Of a stretch of 64,000 nt of DNA, positions 23,314 to 30,819 are shown piece after piece (the first letter of the stretch is position 1; each line of letters starts with the position of its first letter). Both the position numbers and the translations under genes were made by a program. The notes beneath the pieces are model-generated. The model made no database searches. It saw only the letters and a list, made by a program, of their open reading frames with translations, and had not been told where the DNA came from. The DNA is from DASQFI01 sp035633215 (GTDB taxonomy: Bacteria > Acidobacteriota > Vicinamibacteria > Vicinamibacterales > SCN-69-37). The stretch covers positions 1-64,000 of the forward strand of contig DASQFI010000045.1 of the NCBI GenBank assembly GCA_035633215.1. Reading direction: 5' to 3'.

Positions 23314-24828
23314 TCATTTGACTCTTCTGTAGAGTGCGACCCCGCCGCCTTCGGCGACGCGCACGAAGCCGTCGAGAAACGCCGGGTCATTCTTCGCTCG
23401 CGCGGCGAGGACGTCGCCGCCTTCGGCGAGTTCTTCAATCAAGATCCATTTCACGTGCGAGCGCGGGCGTTCGAGCGCGCCCATCCAGAGGTCGCCATTG
23501 CCTTCGTGCAGGAACTGACGAAGGCTCAGGCCGATCTTCGACGTCTCCTGCATGTAGTGTCCAAGCGAGCCCATGCTTGCGAGGATAGGCGTGCCGTCGT
23601 GTTCGGCTGAGAGATAGCGCGTCACCATTTCGCGCGCGCGCTGATGCGGTACCTCCCGCTGCGCTTCCATCACCATCGGAATGCCGCTTCCGAACGGCGG
23701 CGTCTCGATCAGCGCCACGGCCGCGACGGTGATCACGCCGATCATCTGCCATCGTCTCGGCACGCGGCTGATCGCGATGCCGGCGAGGGCCCAGCTCGCC
23801 GCCACCAGCGGCACGATGTAACGAATGCGATACGGATGGCCGGCCGTGAACGCCGACAGCGGCAGGACCGCCGGCAGGATCAGCGCGAGCGGCAGCGCGG
23901 CCGGCCTGCGACGCGCGAGTAGTACCAGGCAAATCACGCCGCCGGCGGCGCCCGCGATCGGCACGGCGCGTCCCGCCAAATCGGTCAGGCCCGTGACGAT
24001 CTGATCGAGCGCGACAAGCGGCTGGTCCGCCGCCGGATTCTCCGGCACGAAAAACCCAGACGCGACGAACCACGCGCCCGTCGACGCCCGGCTGAGACAG
24101 AGAAACGCGATCACGGCAATCGCCGGATAGGCTGCCACCGCGACGACGGAACGAAACTGACGGCGGCCGACAATCACGAGGGCCATTGCCACAAGACCGG
24201 CGGCGATCAGCCATCCTTCGTACCGAACGAGCACGAGCGCCGCCAGCCACCACCCGGCACGTGTGCGTGTGCGCCGATCTCCGGTCTCGATCCACTGGTC
24301 CACCGCATCAAGCGCCAGCAGCGCGATGCCGATGAGCAGGGGCTCGGTCATCGGCGTGCTTTGCAGATACAGCACGTTGGGATTCGCCAGGATGCCGAGC
24401 GGGGCGACGACCGCCGTCCAGAACGCGGCGTCGTGGCGGTGCAGGCAGCGGGCGAGTGCGCCGAGGCCGCCCGCGAGCGAGAGCACGGAGATCGCGACGC
24501 CCGTGGCGCCCGACCGGTACGCCCAGTCCAGCTGCACGGGCAGCAGATTGAGGAGATGGGGGAACGGCAGCCAGAGCGCGCCGAGCTGCCGCCAGCCCGG
24601 CGTCAGGCTGTCGATCACGCGACGCGCGACGACGAGGTGCGCGCGCGCGTCGTAGTGACTGAGCGTGAGATCGAGCCGCGCGTACGCGATGGCGGCGATC
24701 GCGCCCAGCACCGCCGCCGCACATGCGACGACCCACAGGACACGACGGTCAGCGAGCTCTGAGCGCCGTCGAAGAGCCTGCCCCGAGCGAAGTCGAAGGG
24801 CTATACTTTCGGTGTTGTCTCGCGGCAT
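23314..24828 (-). CDS. Polytopic GT39-like glycosyltransferase
   Basis: A 504-residue inner-membrane protein with about ten helices and a C-terminal periplasmic region, the GT-C layout of lipid-linked-sugar transferases. The first luminal loop carries the acidic pair in LSHYDARAHLVVARR, and conserved loops follow (LYLQSTPMTEPLLIG). The N-terminus RLRSGQALRRRS is encoded by a short interspersed repeat (24766-24806) and is probably not ancestral. The C-terminal domain (GTPILASMGSLGHYMQETSKIGLS) resembles the soluble tails of the other transferases in this region. Donor and acceptor are unknown. Confidence 0.7.
   Translation of the reverse strand: MPRDNTESIALRLRSGQALRRRSELADRRVLWVVACAAAVLGAIAAIAYARLDLTLSHYDARAHLVVARRVIDSLTPGWRQLGALWLPFPHLLNLLPVQLDWAYRSGATGVAISVLSLAGGLGALARCLHRHDAAFWTAVVAPLGILANPNVLYLQSTPMTEPLLIGIALLALDAVDQWIETGDRRTRTRAGWWLAALVLVRYEGWLIAAGLVAMALVIVGRRQFRSVVAVAAYPAIAVIAFLCLSRASTGAWFVASGFFVPENPAADQPLVALDQIVTGLTDLAGRAVPIAGAAGGVICLVLLARRRPAALPLALILPAVLPLSAFTAGHPYRIRYIVPLVAASWALAGIAISRVPRRWQMIGVITVAAVALIETPPFGSGIPMVMEAQREVPHQRAREMVTRYLSAEHDGTPILASMGSLGHYMQETSKIGLSLRQFLHEGNGDLWMGALERPRSHVKWILIEELAEGGDVLAARAKNDPAFLDGFVRVAEGGGVALYRRVK
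24766..24806. repeat. Interspersed repeat captured at the 5' end of a transferase gene
   Basis: GCCGTCGAAGAGCCTGCCCC and the following AGCGAAGTCGAAGG form an imperfect palindrome around the GTCGAAG/CTTCGAC core. It encodes the peptide RLRSGQALRRRS on the minus strand. I recall the same peptide class from in-frame repeats in many environmental genomes; that is recollection, not a search. Confidence 0.5.
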
Positions 24829-24864
24829 TTCACGGTGATGGGCCTCTCATTCTATTCTCGGAGA

Positions 24865-24936
24865 GCACTTGACTCGACGTGGTCGCCTGCGGCGACGCTC
24901 CTGAAAGGCACGGGCATACCACGTCAAGTCAAGTGC
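24865..24936. repeat. 72-bp hairpin element in a divergent promoter region
   Basis: Arms 24865-24883 and 24918-24936 are 19-nt inverted repeats with one mismatch (GCACTTGACTCGACGTGGT and its partner). The loop holds a smaller stem GTCGCC-TGC-GGCGAC. It lies between the divergent GT39-like gene and the DedA-type gene, so it either carries their control signals or is a small palindromic mobile repeat. Confidence 0.65.
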
Positions 24937-24948
24937 CTCCGCCGCTAA

Positions 24949-25560
24949 ATGCAGCGTGTCGTGGAGCGGATCGGCGCGTTCGCCGCCGGCCTCGGCGCGC
25001 CGGGCCTCGCGCTGGTCGCGTTTCTCGATTCGTCCTTCCTGTCGCTGCCGGAAGTCACCGACATCCTGATCGTCGTGCTCGTGATCAAGCGGCCCGAGCT
25101 CTGGCTGTCGTACGCGTTCTTCGCCACCCTCGGCTCAGTGGCTGGCTGCTTCGCGCTGTACCTCGTCGGCCGGAAGGGCGGCGAAGTGGTGCTGCGGCGA
25201 CGCTTCAAGGCGCAGAACGTCGAGCGCGGGCTCGAGATCTTCCGCCGGTATGGTCTGCTCGCCGTCGTCGTGCCGTCGATCCTGCCCCCGCCCATGCCGT
25301 TCAAGATCTTCGTGCTGCTGGCGGGCGTCGCGCGGGTGCGGCCGGCGACGTTCTTCGTGGCCGCGACCCTTGGGCGTGGCTTCCGGTACGGCGGCGAGGC
25401 GCTTCTGGCGTACTGGTACGGCGACGAGGCGTCGCGGTTCATCCACCAGAACCTGCCGCTGGTCTCGCTCTGGCTGGCCGCCACGATCGCGGTGTTCGGC
25501 ATCGCCTACATCGTGTGGCGCCGGCGCGGTAGTCGTAAAATGGGTCGCGACTCCCTGTGA
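24949..25560 (+). CDS. VTT-domain (DedA/YqaA-like) membrane protein
   Basis: A 203-residue polytopic protein of the SNARE-associated/VTT family. It has GLGAPGLALVAFLDSSFLSLPEV, YAFFATLGSVAGCFALYLVGRKGGE (the GxxxG-containing re-entrant segment) and PPPMPFKIFVLLAGVARV, with a basic C-terminus. DedA-type proteins are implicated in recycling of undecaprenyl phosphate and other lipids. Its stop overlaps the GTG of the next gene, a polyprenyl-phosphate sugar transferase, which supports a lipid-carrier role here. Confidence 0.8.
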   Translation: MQRVVERIGAFAAGLGAPGLALVAFLDSSFLSLPEVTDILIVVLVIKRPELWLSYAFFATLGSVAGCFALYLVGRKGGEVVLRRRFKAQNVERGLEIFRRYGLLAVVVPSILPPPMPFKIFVLLAGVARVRPATFFVAATLGRGFRYGGEALLAYWYGDEASRFIHQNLPLVSLWLAATIAVFGIAYIVWRRRGSRKMGRDSL

Positions 25561-26558
25561 TTCCAGAGCTGTCGGTCGTCATTCCGATTCACAACGAGGC
25601 GCCCAACCTCGAGCAGCTCTACCGCGAGTGCACGGACGCCCTCGAGCGGTGGGGCCGTTCATACGAGCTGCTGCTGGTCGATGACGGGAGCACGGACGAC
25701 TCGTTCGCGATCCTCACCCGGCTGCAGCAGGCGGACCCGCGCATGCGGGTCGTGCGCCTGCGGCGGAACTTCGGCCAGACGGCGGCATTTGCCGCGGGGT
25801 TCGCGCTGGCGCGCGGGCGAATCATCGCGACCGCCGACGGCGACCTCCAGAACGATCCCCAGGACCTGCCGGCGCTCGTCGGGCGCCTCGAGAAGGGGTT
25901 CGACATCGTCTGCGGCTGGCGGAAGGATCGCAAGGACAGCTTCCTCAACCGCCGGCTGCCGTCGATCATCGCCAACAAAGTCATTTCGTGGGCGACGGGC
26001 GTGCGCCTGAACGACTACGGCTGCTCGCTGAAAGTCTTTCGCGCGGAGGTCGTCAAGCCGCTGCGGCTGTACGGCGAGCTCCACCGGTTCCTGCCGGCGC
26101 TGGCGAGCGAGATGGGCGTACGCATCGCCGAGCAGCCAGTCAACCATCGCGCGCGGGTGCACGGCCGATCGAAGTACGGCATCTCGCGGACGATCCGCGT
26201 CCTGCTGGATCTGATGACCGTCAAGTTCCTGCTGAGTTATTCCACCCGTCCGCTGCAGATCTTCGGGCTGCTCGGCTCGGGGATGGGGCTGGTCGGCCTG
26301 GTGATCTGCGCGTACCTCGCGTACGTGAAGCTCTTCGGTGAGGCGGGCGCCGCGGCGCGTGTCGGCGAGCGGCCGTCGCTCCTGCTCGGCATTCTGCTGG
26401 TCTTCACCGGCGTCCAGTTGTTCACCCTCGGCCTGTTGGCCGAACTGCAGGCGCGGACCTATCACGAGTCGCAGGACAAGCCGGTCTATGTGATTCGCGA
26501 GATTCTCGAGACGGCCGATCACGAGCCGGCCGAGCGCGAGACGGTCGGGCGCCGCTGA
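25557..26558 (+). CDS. GT2 polyprenyl-phosphate glycosyltransferase
   Basis: A 333-residue enzyme that would make a polyprenyl-phosphate-linked monosaccharide on the cytoplasmic face. The GT-A domain has LSVVIPIHNEAPNL, LLVDDGSTDDS, RNFGQTAAFAAGF and ATADGDLQNDP (DxD-like). HGRSKYGISRTIRVLLDLMTVKF leads into two C-terminal helices, the ArnC/GtrB/DPM1-like layout. It starts at GTG 25557 overlapping the DedA-type gene. It is the likely donor maker for nearby GT39-type enzymes. Confidence 0.88.
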   Translation: MIPELSVVIPIHNEAPNLEQLYRECTDALERWGRSYELLLVDDGSTDDSFAILTRLQQADPRMRVVRLRRNFGQTAAFAAGFALARGRIIATADGDLQNDPQDLPALVGRLEKGFDIVCGWRKDRKDSFLNRRLPSIIANKVISWATGVRLNDYGCSLKVFRAEVVKPLRLYGELHRFLPALASEMGVRIAEQPVNHRARVHGRSKYGISRTIRVLLDLMTVKFLLSYSTRPLQIFGLLGSGMGLVGLVICAYLAYVKLFGEAGAAARVGERPSLLLGILLVFTGVQLFTLGLLAELQARTYHESQDKPVYVIREILETADHEPAERETVGRR

Positions 26559-26571
26559 CGGTTCCGTTAGC

Positions 26572-26606
26572 AGGGCGGATTGCAGTCTAAATCCGCATTT
26601 GTTGCA
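26572..26606. repeat. GGCGGATT-type palindromic repeat
   Basis: AGGGCGGATTGCAGTCTAAATCCGCATTTG is an imperfect hairpin of the same kind as the units at 14611-14690. It sits between the GT2 gene and the lipoprotein gene start. Confidence 0.5.
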
Positions 26607-26639
26607 ATTCCGCGCCTGACCGCGAAAAATCAATCGTCT

Positions 26640-27488
26640 GTGCGTCGCCTTCTGACCGCGGTTCTGACGATCGGCGCGATGACGGGCTGGCTGGCCTGTG
26701 GCGGGTCGCCCGCCGCGCCCACGCCGCCTCCACCGCCGCCGCCTCCACCCCCGCCGCCCGTCGTCAACAACTCACCGGTCATCAAGTCGATCAGCGTCTC
26801 GCTCTCGCGCGTCGAGGTGGAGCAGGACGTCCAGGTCGTCGCGGAGGTTGAGGACAGCGAGACGTCGCCCGACCAGTTGACGTACGAGTGGTCCGCGCCA
26901 GTCGGGACGTTCATCGGCACCGGCCGGACTGTGCAGTGGCGGCTCTCGAAGGGCAGCACCGGGACGCCGGTGGACGTCACGATCACCCTCACGGTCATCG
27001 AGCGGTACACCGAAACCCAGAACGGCATCGTCATCACGCGCGAGCATCGCGTGACGCAGACCGCGGCGCCGTTCCGCGCGCACGACTCCGAGGCCGAGCT
27101 GACGAAGATCAGCATTGAGTTTCTCGTCTACCTGTTCGGCAACTCGAGCGTCAGCCCATCGGCCTGCCTCGTCGACTTCTCGGACGCGTGCCGCGGCAAG
27201 GCGGACGAGTTGCGCGATATCGAGCACAATCGCGGCACGTTCGTGATTCTCTCGGCCGAAGCGACCATCGCGAGCATCTGGATCAGCAGCGACCGGAACT
27301 CCGCGGAGGTCCTGGCGCCGTGCGTCTTCCGTGATCGGGAGATCGCGACGGGCGGTGAAGGGACGACGCGCGGGGACTGCTTCCTGACGGCGGTCTACGA
27401 GCGGGAACGCTGGTGGCTCTGCAGCAGCAGCATCCTGAACGGCTCGCGACAGATTTCGATCCTTCAGCGGCGCAAGCGCGGCGGGTGA
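26640..27488 (+). CDS. Proline-rich lipoprotein with PKD-like domain
   Basis: A 282-residue predicted lipoprotein. From GTG 26640 the N-terminus has a hydrophobic segment and a Cys near residue 20 (TGWLACGG). A run of 12 prolines (residues about 30-41) is followed by an Ig/PKD-like beta-sandwich (SPVIKSISVSLSRVEVEQ, TYEWSAPVGTF). The C-terminal part (FLVYLFGNSSVSPSACLVDFSDAC, then a Cys-bearing region near WWLCSSS) has several cysteines that could form disulfides. The function is unrecognised. It converges with the SGNH hydrolase gene, overlapping its 3' end by 25 bp. Confidence 0.65.
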   Translation: MRRLLTAVLTIGAMTGWLACGGSPAAPTPPPPPPPPPPPPVVNNSPVIKSISVSLSRVEVEQDVQVVAEVEDSETSPDQLTYEWSAPVGTFIGTGRTVQWRLSKGSTGTPVDVTITLTVIERYTETQNGIVITREHRVTQTAAPFRAHDSEAELTKISIEFLVYLFGNSSVSPSACLVDFSDACRGKADELRDIEHNRGTFVILSAEATIASIWISSDRNSAEVLAPCVFRDREIATGGEGTTRGDCFLTAVYERERWWLCSSSILNGSRQISILQRRKRGG

Positions 27489-28501
27489 TGCGACGTCGAT
27501 GCGCTCGGGATCGGCTGGCTCGCGACCGAGTCGCGGATCGCCGCAAAGAACTTCTCGGCCAGCACGTGATAGCCGTCCGGCGTGAGGTGCAGGCCGTCGG
27601 CGACGAGTCGTGACTCCTGCCCCAGGAACGCGTCGTATGGGTTCACGAGCACGGCCAGCTCGTCGGCCACGACCTTCGCGATCCGCGAGTTGGTATCGAC
27701 GATCGCGGCCGGGCTCAGCATCCGTCGTCCGGGTCCCGGCGGCGTCAACGTGCTCACGAAGATGAACTGGATGCCCCGGTCGCGCGCGATGCGGATGTCC
27801 TGCCGGATCGCGTCGGCAATCGGCCCCGCGGCGGCCCCGCCGTCGTGAATCAGGTCGTTGTAGCCCTCGAGGAACAGCACCGAGTCCGGCCGATGGCGGT
27901 CAAGGACCGCCGGAAGGCGGGTAGTTCCTTCGCTCGCGCGTTCTCCGCCCCGCCCTTCGTTGATGACGCGGATATTCTGCGTCGGAAACTCGGTCTTGAG
28001 GAGCGACTGCAGCACTGTGGGATAGGCGTGGTCGAGGTCGAGCCACTGAACGCGAGCCGCGCCCGGGCCCTCGAGACCGTTCTCGCCTTCGGTGACGCTG
28101 TCCCCGAACGCCAGGAATGTCGAGGCGCGCGACAGGATCGCCGTCAGCGTGACCTGGAACGAGCAACTGGCTTGTTGCCGCCTGGCGTCCGTCGCGGTGC
28201 AGGTGACGGTCGTGTTGCCGAGTGAGAACGACGCGCCCGATTGCGGCGTGCAGGCGACGACGACCGGCGGCATCCCGCCCCCGATCGTCGGCGTGGGATA
28301 CGGCACCGTCTTCAGGCTGCCGGTGACCGGCAGGGTGATGTTCGACGGGCAGGCGAGCTCAGGCGGCCCGAACGACGCCGGCGGCGGCGTGGTGGGTTGG
28401 GCCGGGTTCTTGGCGCACCCGGCGGCGCTCACGCAGCCCGCCAGTACCAGGCACGCATACGTCTTCAGGCCACGAGCCCACGTCTTCTTCGATGTGATCA
28501 C
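27464..28501 (-). CDS. SGNH/GDSL-family hydrolase lipoprotein with HYR-like domain
   Basis: A 345-residue lipoprotein (lipobox LAGC, Cys 23). Residues 45-120 form an HYR/Ig-like domain (CPSNITLPVT, ARRQQASCSF). The SGNH esterase domain follows with block I FLAFGDSVTEG (nucleophile Ser), block III LFLEGYNDL and block V DGLHLTPDGYHV (Asp/His). Such enzymes remove acyl groups from sugars or lipids. It is encoded downstream of two GT39-type transferases in one operon (overlapping ATGA), so it may deacylate or edit the glycan made there. Confidence 0.82.
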   Translation of the reverse strand: MITSKKTWARGLKTYACLVLAGCVSAAGCAKNPAQPTTPPPASFGPPELACPSNITLPVTGSLKTVPYPTPTIGGGMPPVVVACTPQSGASFSLGNTTVTCTATDARRQQASCSFQVTLTAILSRASTFLAFGDSVTEGENGLEGPGAARVQWLDLDHAYPTVLQSLLKTEFPTQNIRVINEGRGGERASEGTTRLPAVLDRHRPDSVLFLEGYNDLIHDGGAAAGPIADAIRQDIRIARDRGIQFIFVSTLTPPGPGRRMLSPAAIVDTNSRIAKVVADELAVLVNPYDAFLGQESRLVADGLHLTPDGYHVLAEKFFAAIRDSVASQPIPSASTSHHPPRLRR

Positions 28502-30819
28502 GGCAGTCGGTCAGCAGCCACCCGCTCGGCACAAGCGGCCGACGCACAGTTTACTCCGAGCCCCGGACGCTGCTCGCCGGACCGCTCTCCGGGCGCCTTT
28601 TCCGGCCGCCGTTTGAAGATCACGATTTCCGGGTTGGCCTTGTCGATGTTCGTGAAATCGTCTTCCCGGCGATCGGTGAACCGCGTCTGCCACGCCAGCG
28701 CCGACCACCCGAGCGGCGCCTTGTACCGGTAGACCGCCTCGAAGAGCCCGTTCTCTGCCTGCAGCCAGTCGAGCCAGAGCCGCGTCGGCGACTGGTCCGG
28801 CGATCGCGCCAGGAATTCGGTGTTGACGACGATGAAGTCCGGGTTATTCGAGAGCGTGTCGGCGATGGTCGCCTGGATCTGCTTGTGCCGGAATCGATCC
28901 AGCCTGGGCACGTACCCGAACTCGTCCACCGACACGACCCACGCGTCGCGAGGGACGTGCGCGCGGAGCCACGCTTCGGCCGCGTAGCGGCTGTCCCGCA
29001 CGAGCAGCGCATCGACCGAGATCACTCTCCAGAGCAGCCACCCGACGAGAACCGAGGCCGCGATGCCAAACGTAGGCCGGCCTTTCAGGGCCGGCGGGTT
29101 GGCGGGGCTGAAGCCCCGCCCTACACGTAATTCCGCAAGGCGAACCAAACCGATCGCCGCCGCCAGTGCCAGCACGGTGGTGACAGGCAGCAAGAACCGG
29201 TCGTAGACGTAGCCGATGACGGCGATCAGCGTGACGTAGTACGACAGCGCGGCTAAGAACACCCACGCAGGCACTGCCGGCGCGTCCGGTCCGCGGAGTC
29301 GAGGGACGACGCCAATCAGCACGAGCAGCATGCCGGGCACGCCGAGGGTCCAGAGGAGCTGACCCGCGGTGACTTTGGCAAGCGCCCACTCTCCGGCCAC
29401 GGTCGTCGGGAACATCCGATAGCCGGCGCTTGCAGGGCCGACGACGAGATCGACGTGGCTACGGAATCCGTCATAGTTGAACGCCACGTTGTGGACGAGG
29501 GCGAGCACGAGGATGCCGGCGACGGTCCCCGACGCGAGCGCCACGATTCCCTGGCGTGACCGGCCAATCCTCCAGGCCAGATGCAATGCCGGAAGGATGT
29601 ACAGCGCATATGCCTGGTCCTTCGTCGCGACGGCGGCCGCGGCCGTGACGGCAAAGCCGATGCAGTCGCGCGCACGGCCGTGCCGATGCGCTTCGACGAG
29701 GAAGAGGCACGAGAGGACGAACCAGAACACGTACGGCACGTCCACGTTCACCGTCTTCGCGTAGAACACGAACGGCATGAACGCGCCGGCGCAGAGCGCG
29801 GCCGGCCACGCGTACTTCTCGCCCAGCGTTCGTGTCCCGAGCAGCGCGACGCCGAGAAGCGTGCCCAGGCCCATCGCGACCGTCAGCACGCGCCCCTGCA
29901 AATAAAGCAGTCCGCGAACCGGTTCGGAGTCCACCACCAGCCAGCCGAGCTCGCCGGCGATCAACACCGGCACGTACACGATCCCGAGCAGGTAGTAGTG
30001 GAGCGGCGGATATTTGTCGAACCACCCGTGCGAGAACCGGTGGCCGATCGCGTTGAGGATCGACAGCGGATCCAGCTCGTCGGGTGCCCAGGTCGCCGGC
30101 CAGCCCCAGTCGATGCCGACCGCGAAGAGCACCGTGAACAGCGCGAGCACGATCGAAAGCGGCGGTGACGGCGCCGACACGCCTCGGTCGGGCAGCAGCC
30201 GGCGCACCGCCCGCCAGCCCAGCCAGATCAACAGGCCGCTCCAGACGGTGGCGACGGCGCCCACGAGTGTCGGCGCGATCCGGCGGAGGCGCCAGCGCCA
30301 CTCGCTCATCGCGCGCGGGGAGTACGCCGCCGATGGAATCGCGTCGAGGCGGTAGGGATTGCCGACATCCCACCTGAGCGCGAGCGCCGATCGTGGCTCG
30401 TCCTGCACGTACTCGAGCGAAAACAGGTGCTGGCCGCGGCTGAGCTGGAACTTCTCCGGGCTCAGATCGGTGCCGTTCGGGCTGTCGAGCACCATCCGGC
30501 CATCGAGGAACACGCGCGCGGGCCCGTTCGTGAAGAGGCCCAGCTCGTACTCGCGGCTCTCGTCGCTGTGCAGAAACCCGTCCCAGGTGATCCGCGGAGC
30601 GTCGGCGCCCGTGTTTTGTCCGAGCCGTTCGACCGACTCCGGCGACGGTCCGGGATCGAGCTCGGTGTGAACCGCGGCTCCACGCGGGCCGGCCGCCACG
30701 AAGACCGAAGCGGTGAGCGCATGCGGTCCCGCCAGACTGCTGGCGACACCAGCCGCGATCGTCGCGACGAGCAGGACCGCGACGGCTCTCGCGTTAGGGC
30801 TGACGTGAAGGCGCGCCAC
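28498..30819 (-). CDS. GT39-type glycosyltransferase with N-terminal PA14-like domain
   Basis: A 773-residue membrane protein. After a first helix, residues about 50-165 form a PA14-like beta-domain (WDGFLHSDESREYELGLFTN, RVFLDGRMVLDS), which in other proteins binds carbohydrate. A polytopic GT-C core follows with the acidic motif WAPDELDP and KYPPLHYYLLG, and then a C-terminal periplasmic domain. At about residues 565-583 the chain contains VGRGFSPANPPALKGRPTF, encoded by a two-hairpin repeat inserted in frame (29071-29127). The gene overlaps both neighbours, so it lies in one operon with the next transferase and the SGNH hydrolase. Confidence 0.78.
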   Translation of the reverse strand: MARLHVSPNARAVAVLLVATIAAGVASSLAGPHALTASVFVAAGPRGAAVHTELDPGPSPESVERLGQNTGADAPRITWDGFLHSDESREYELGLFTNGPARVFLDGRMVLDSPNGTDLSPEKFQLSRGQHLFSLEYVQDEPRSALALRWDVGNPYRLDAIPSAAYSPRAMSEWRWRLRRIAPTLVGAVATVWSGLLIWLGWRAVRRLLPDRGVSAPSPPLSIVLALFTVLFAVGIDWGWPATWAPDELDPLSILNAIGHRFSHGWFDKYPPLHYYLLGIVYVPVLIAGELGWLVVDSEPVRGLLYLQGRVLTVAMGLGTLLGVALLGTRTLGEKYAWPAALCAGAFMPFVFYAKTVNVDVPYVFWFVLSCLFLVEAHRHGRARDCIGFAVTAAAAVATKDQAYALYILPALHLAWRIGRSRQGIVALASGTVAGILVLALVHNVAFNYDGFRSHVDLVVGPASAGYRMFPTTVAGEWALAKVTAGQLLWTLGVPGMLLVLIGVVPRLRGPDAPAVPAWVFLAALSYYVTLIAVIGYVYDRFLLPVTTVLALAAAIGLVRLAELRVGRGFSPANPPALKGRPTFGIAASVLVGWLLWRVISVDALLVRDSRYAAEAWLRAHVPRDAWVVSVDEFGYVPRLDRFRHKQIQATIADTLSNNPDFIVVNTEFLARSPDQSPTRLWLDWLQAENGLFEAVYRYKAPLGWSALAWQTRFTDRREDDFTNIDKANPEIVIFKRRPEKAPGERSGEQRPGLGVNCASAACAERVAADRLP
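29071..29127. repeat. Double-hairpin repeat inserted in frame in a GT39-type gene
   Basis: GCCGGCC-TTTCA-GGGCCGGC and GGCGGGGCT-GA-AGCCCCGCC are two adjacent perfect hairpins ending in CTACA. They keep the reading frame of the transferase gene and encode VGRGFSPANPPALKGRP. The paired-hairpin design is that of REP/REPIN-like elements. Confidence 0.7.

Noticed and set aside
26700..26765. Poly-CCG tract as a microsatellite disrupting a gene
   Set aside because: It encodes an intact polyproline linker after a lipoprotein signal, a common arrangement.
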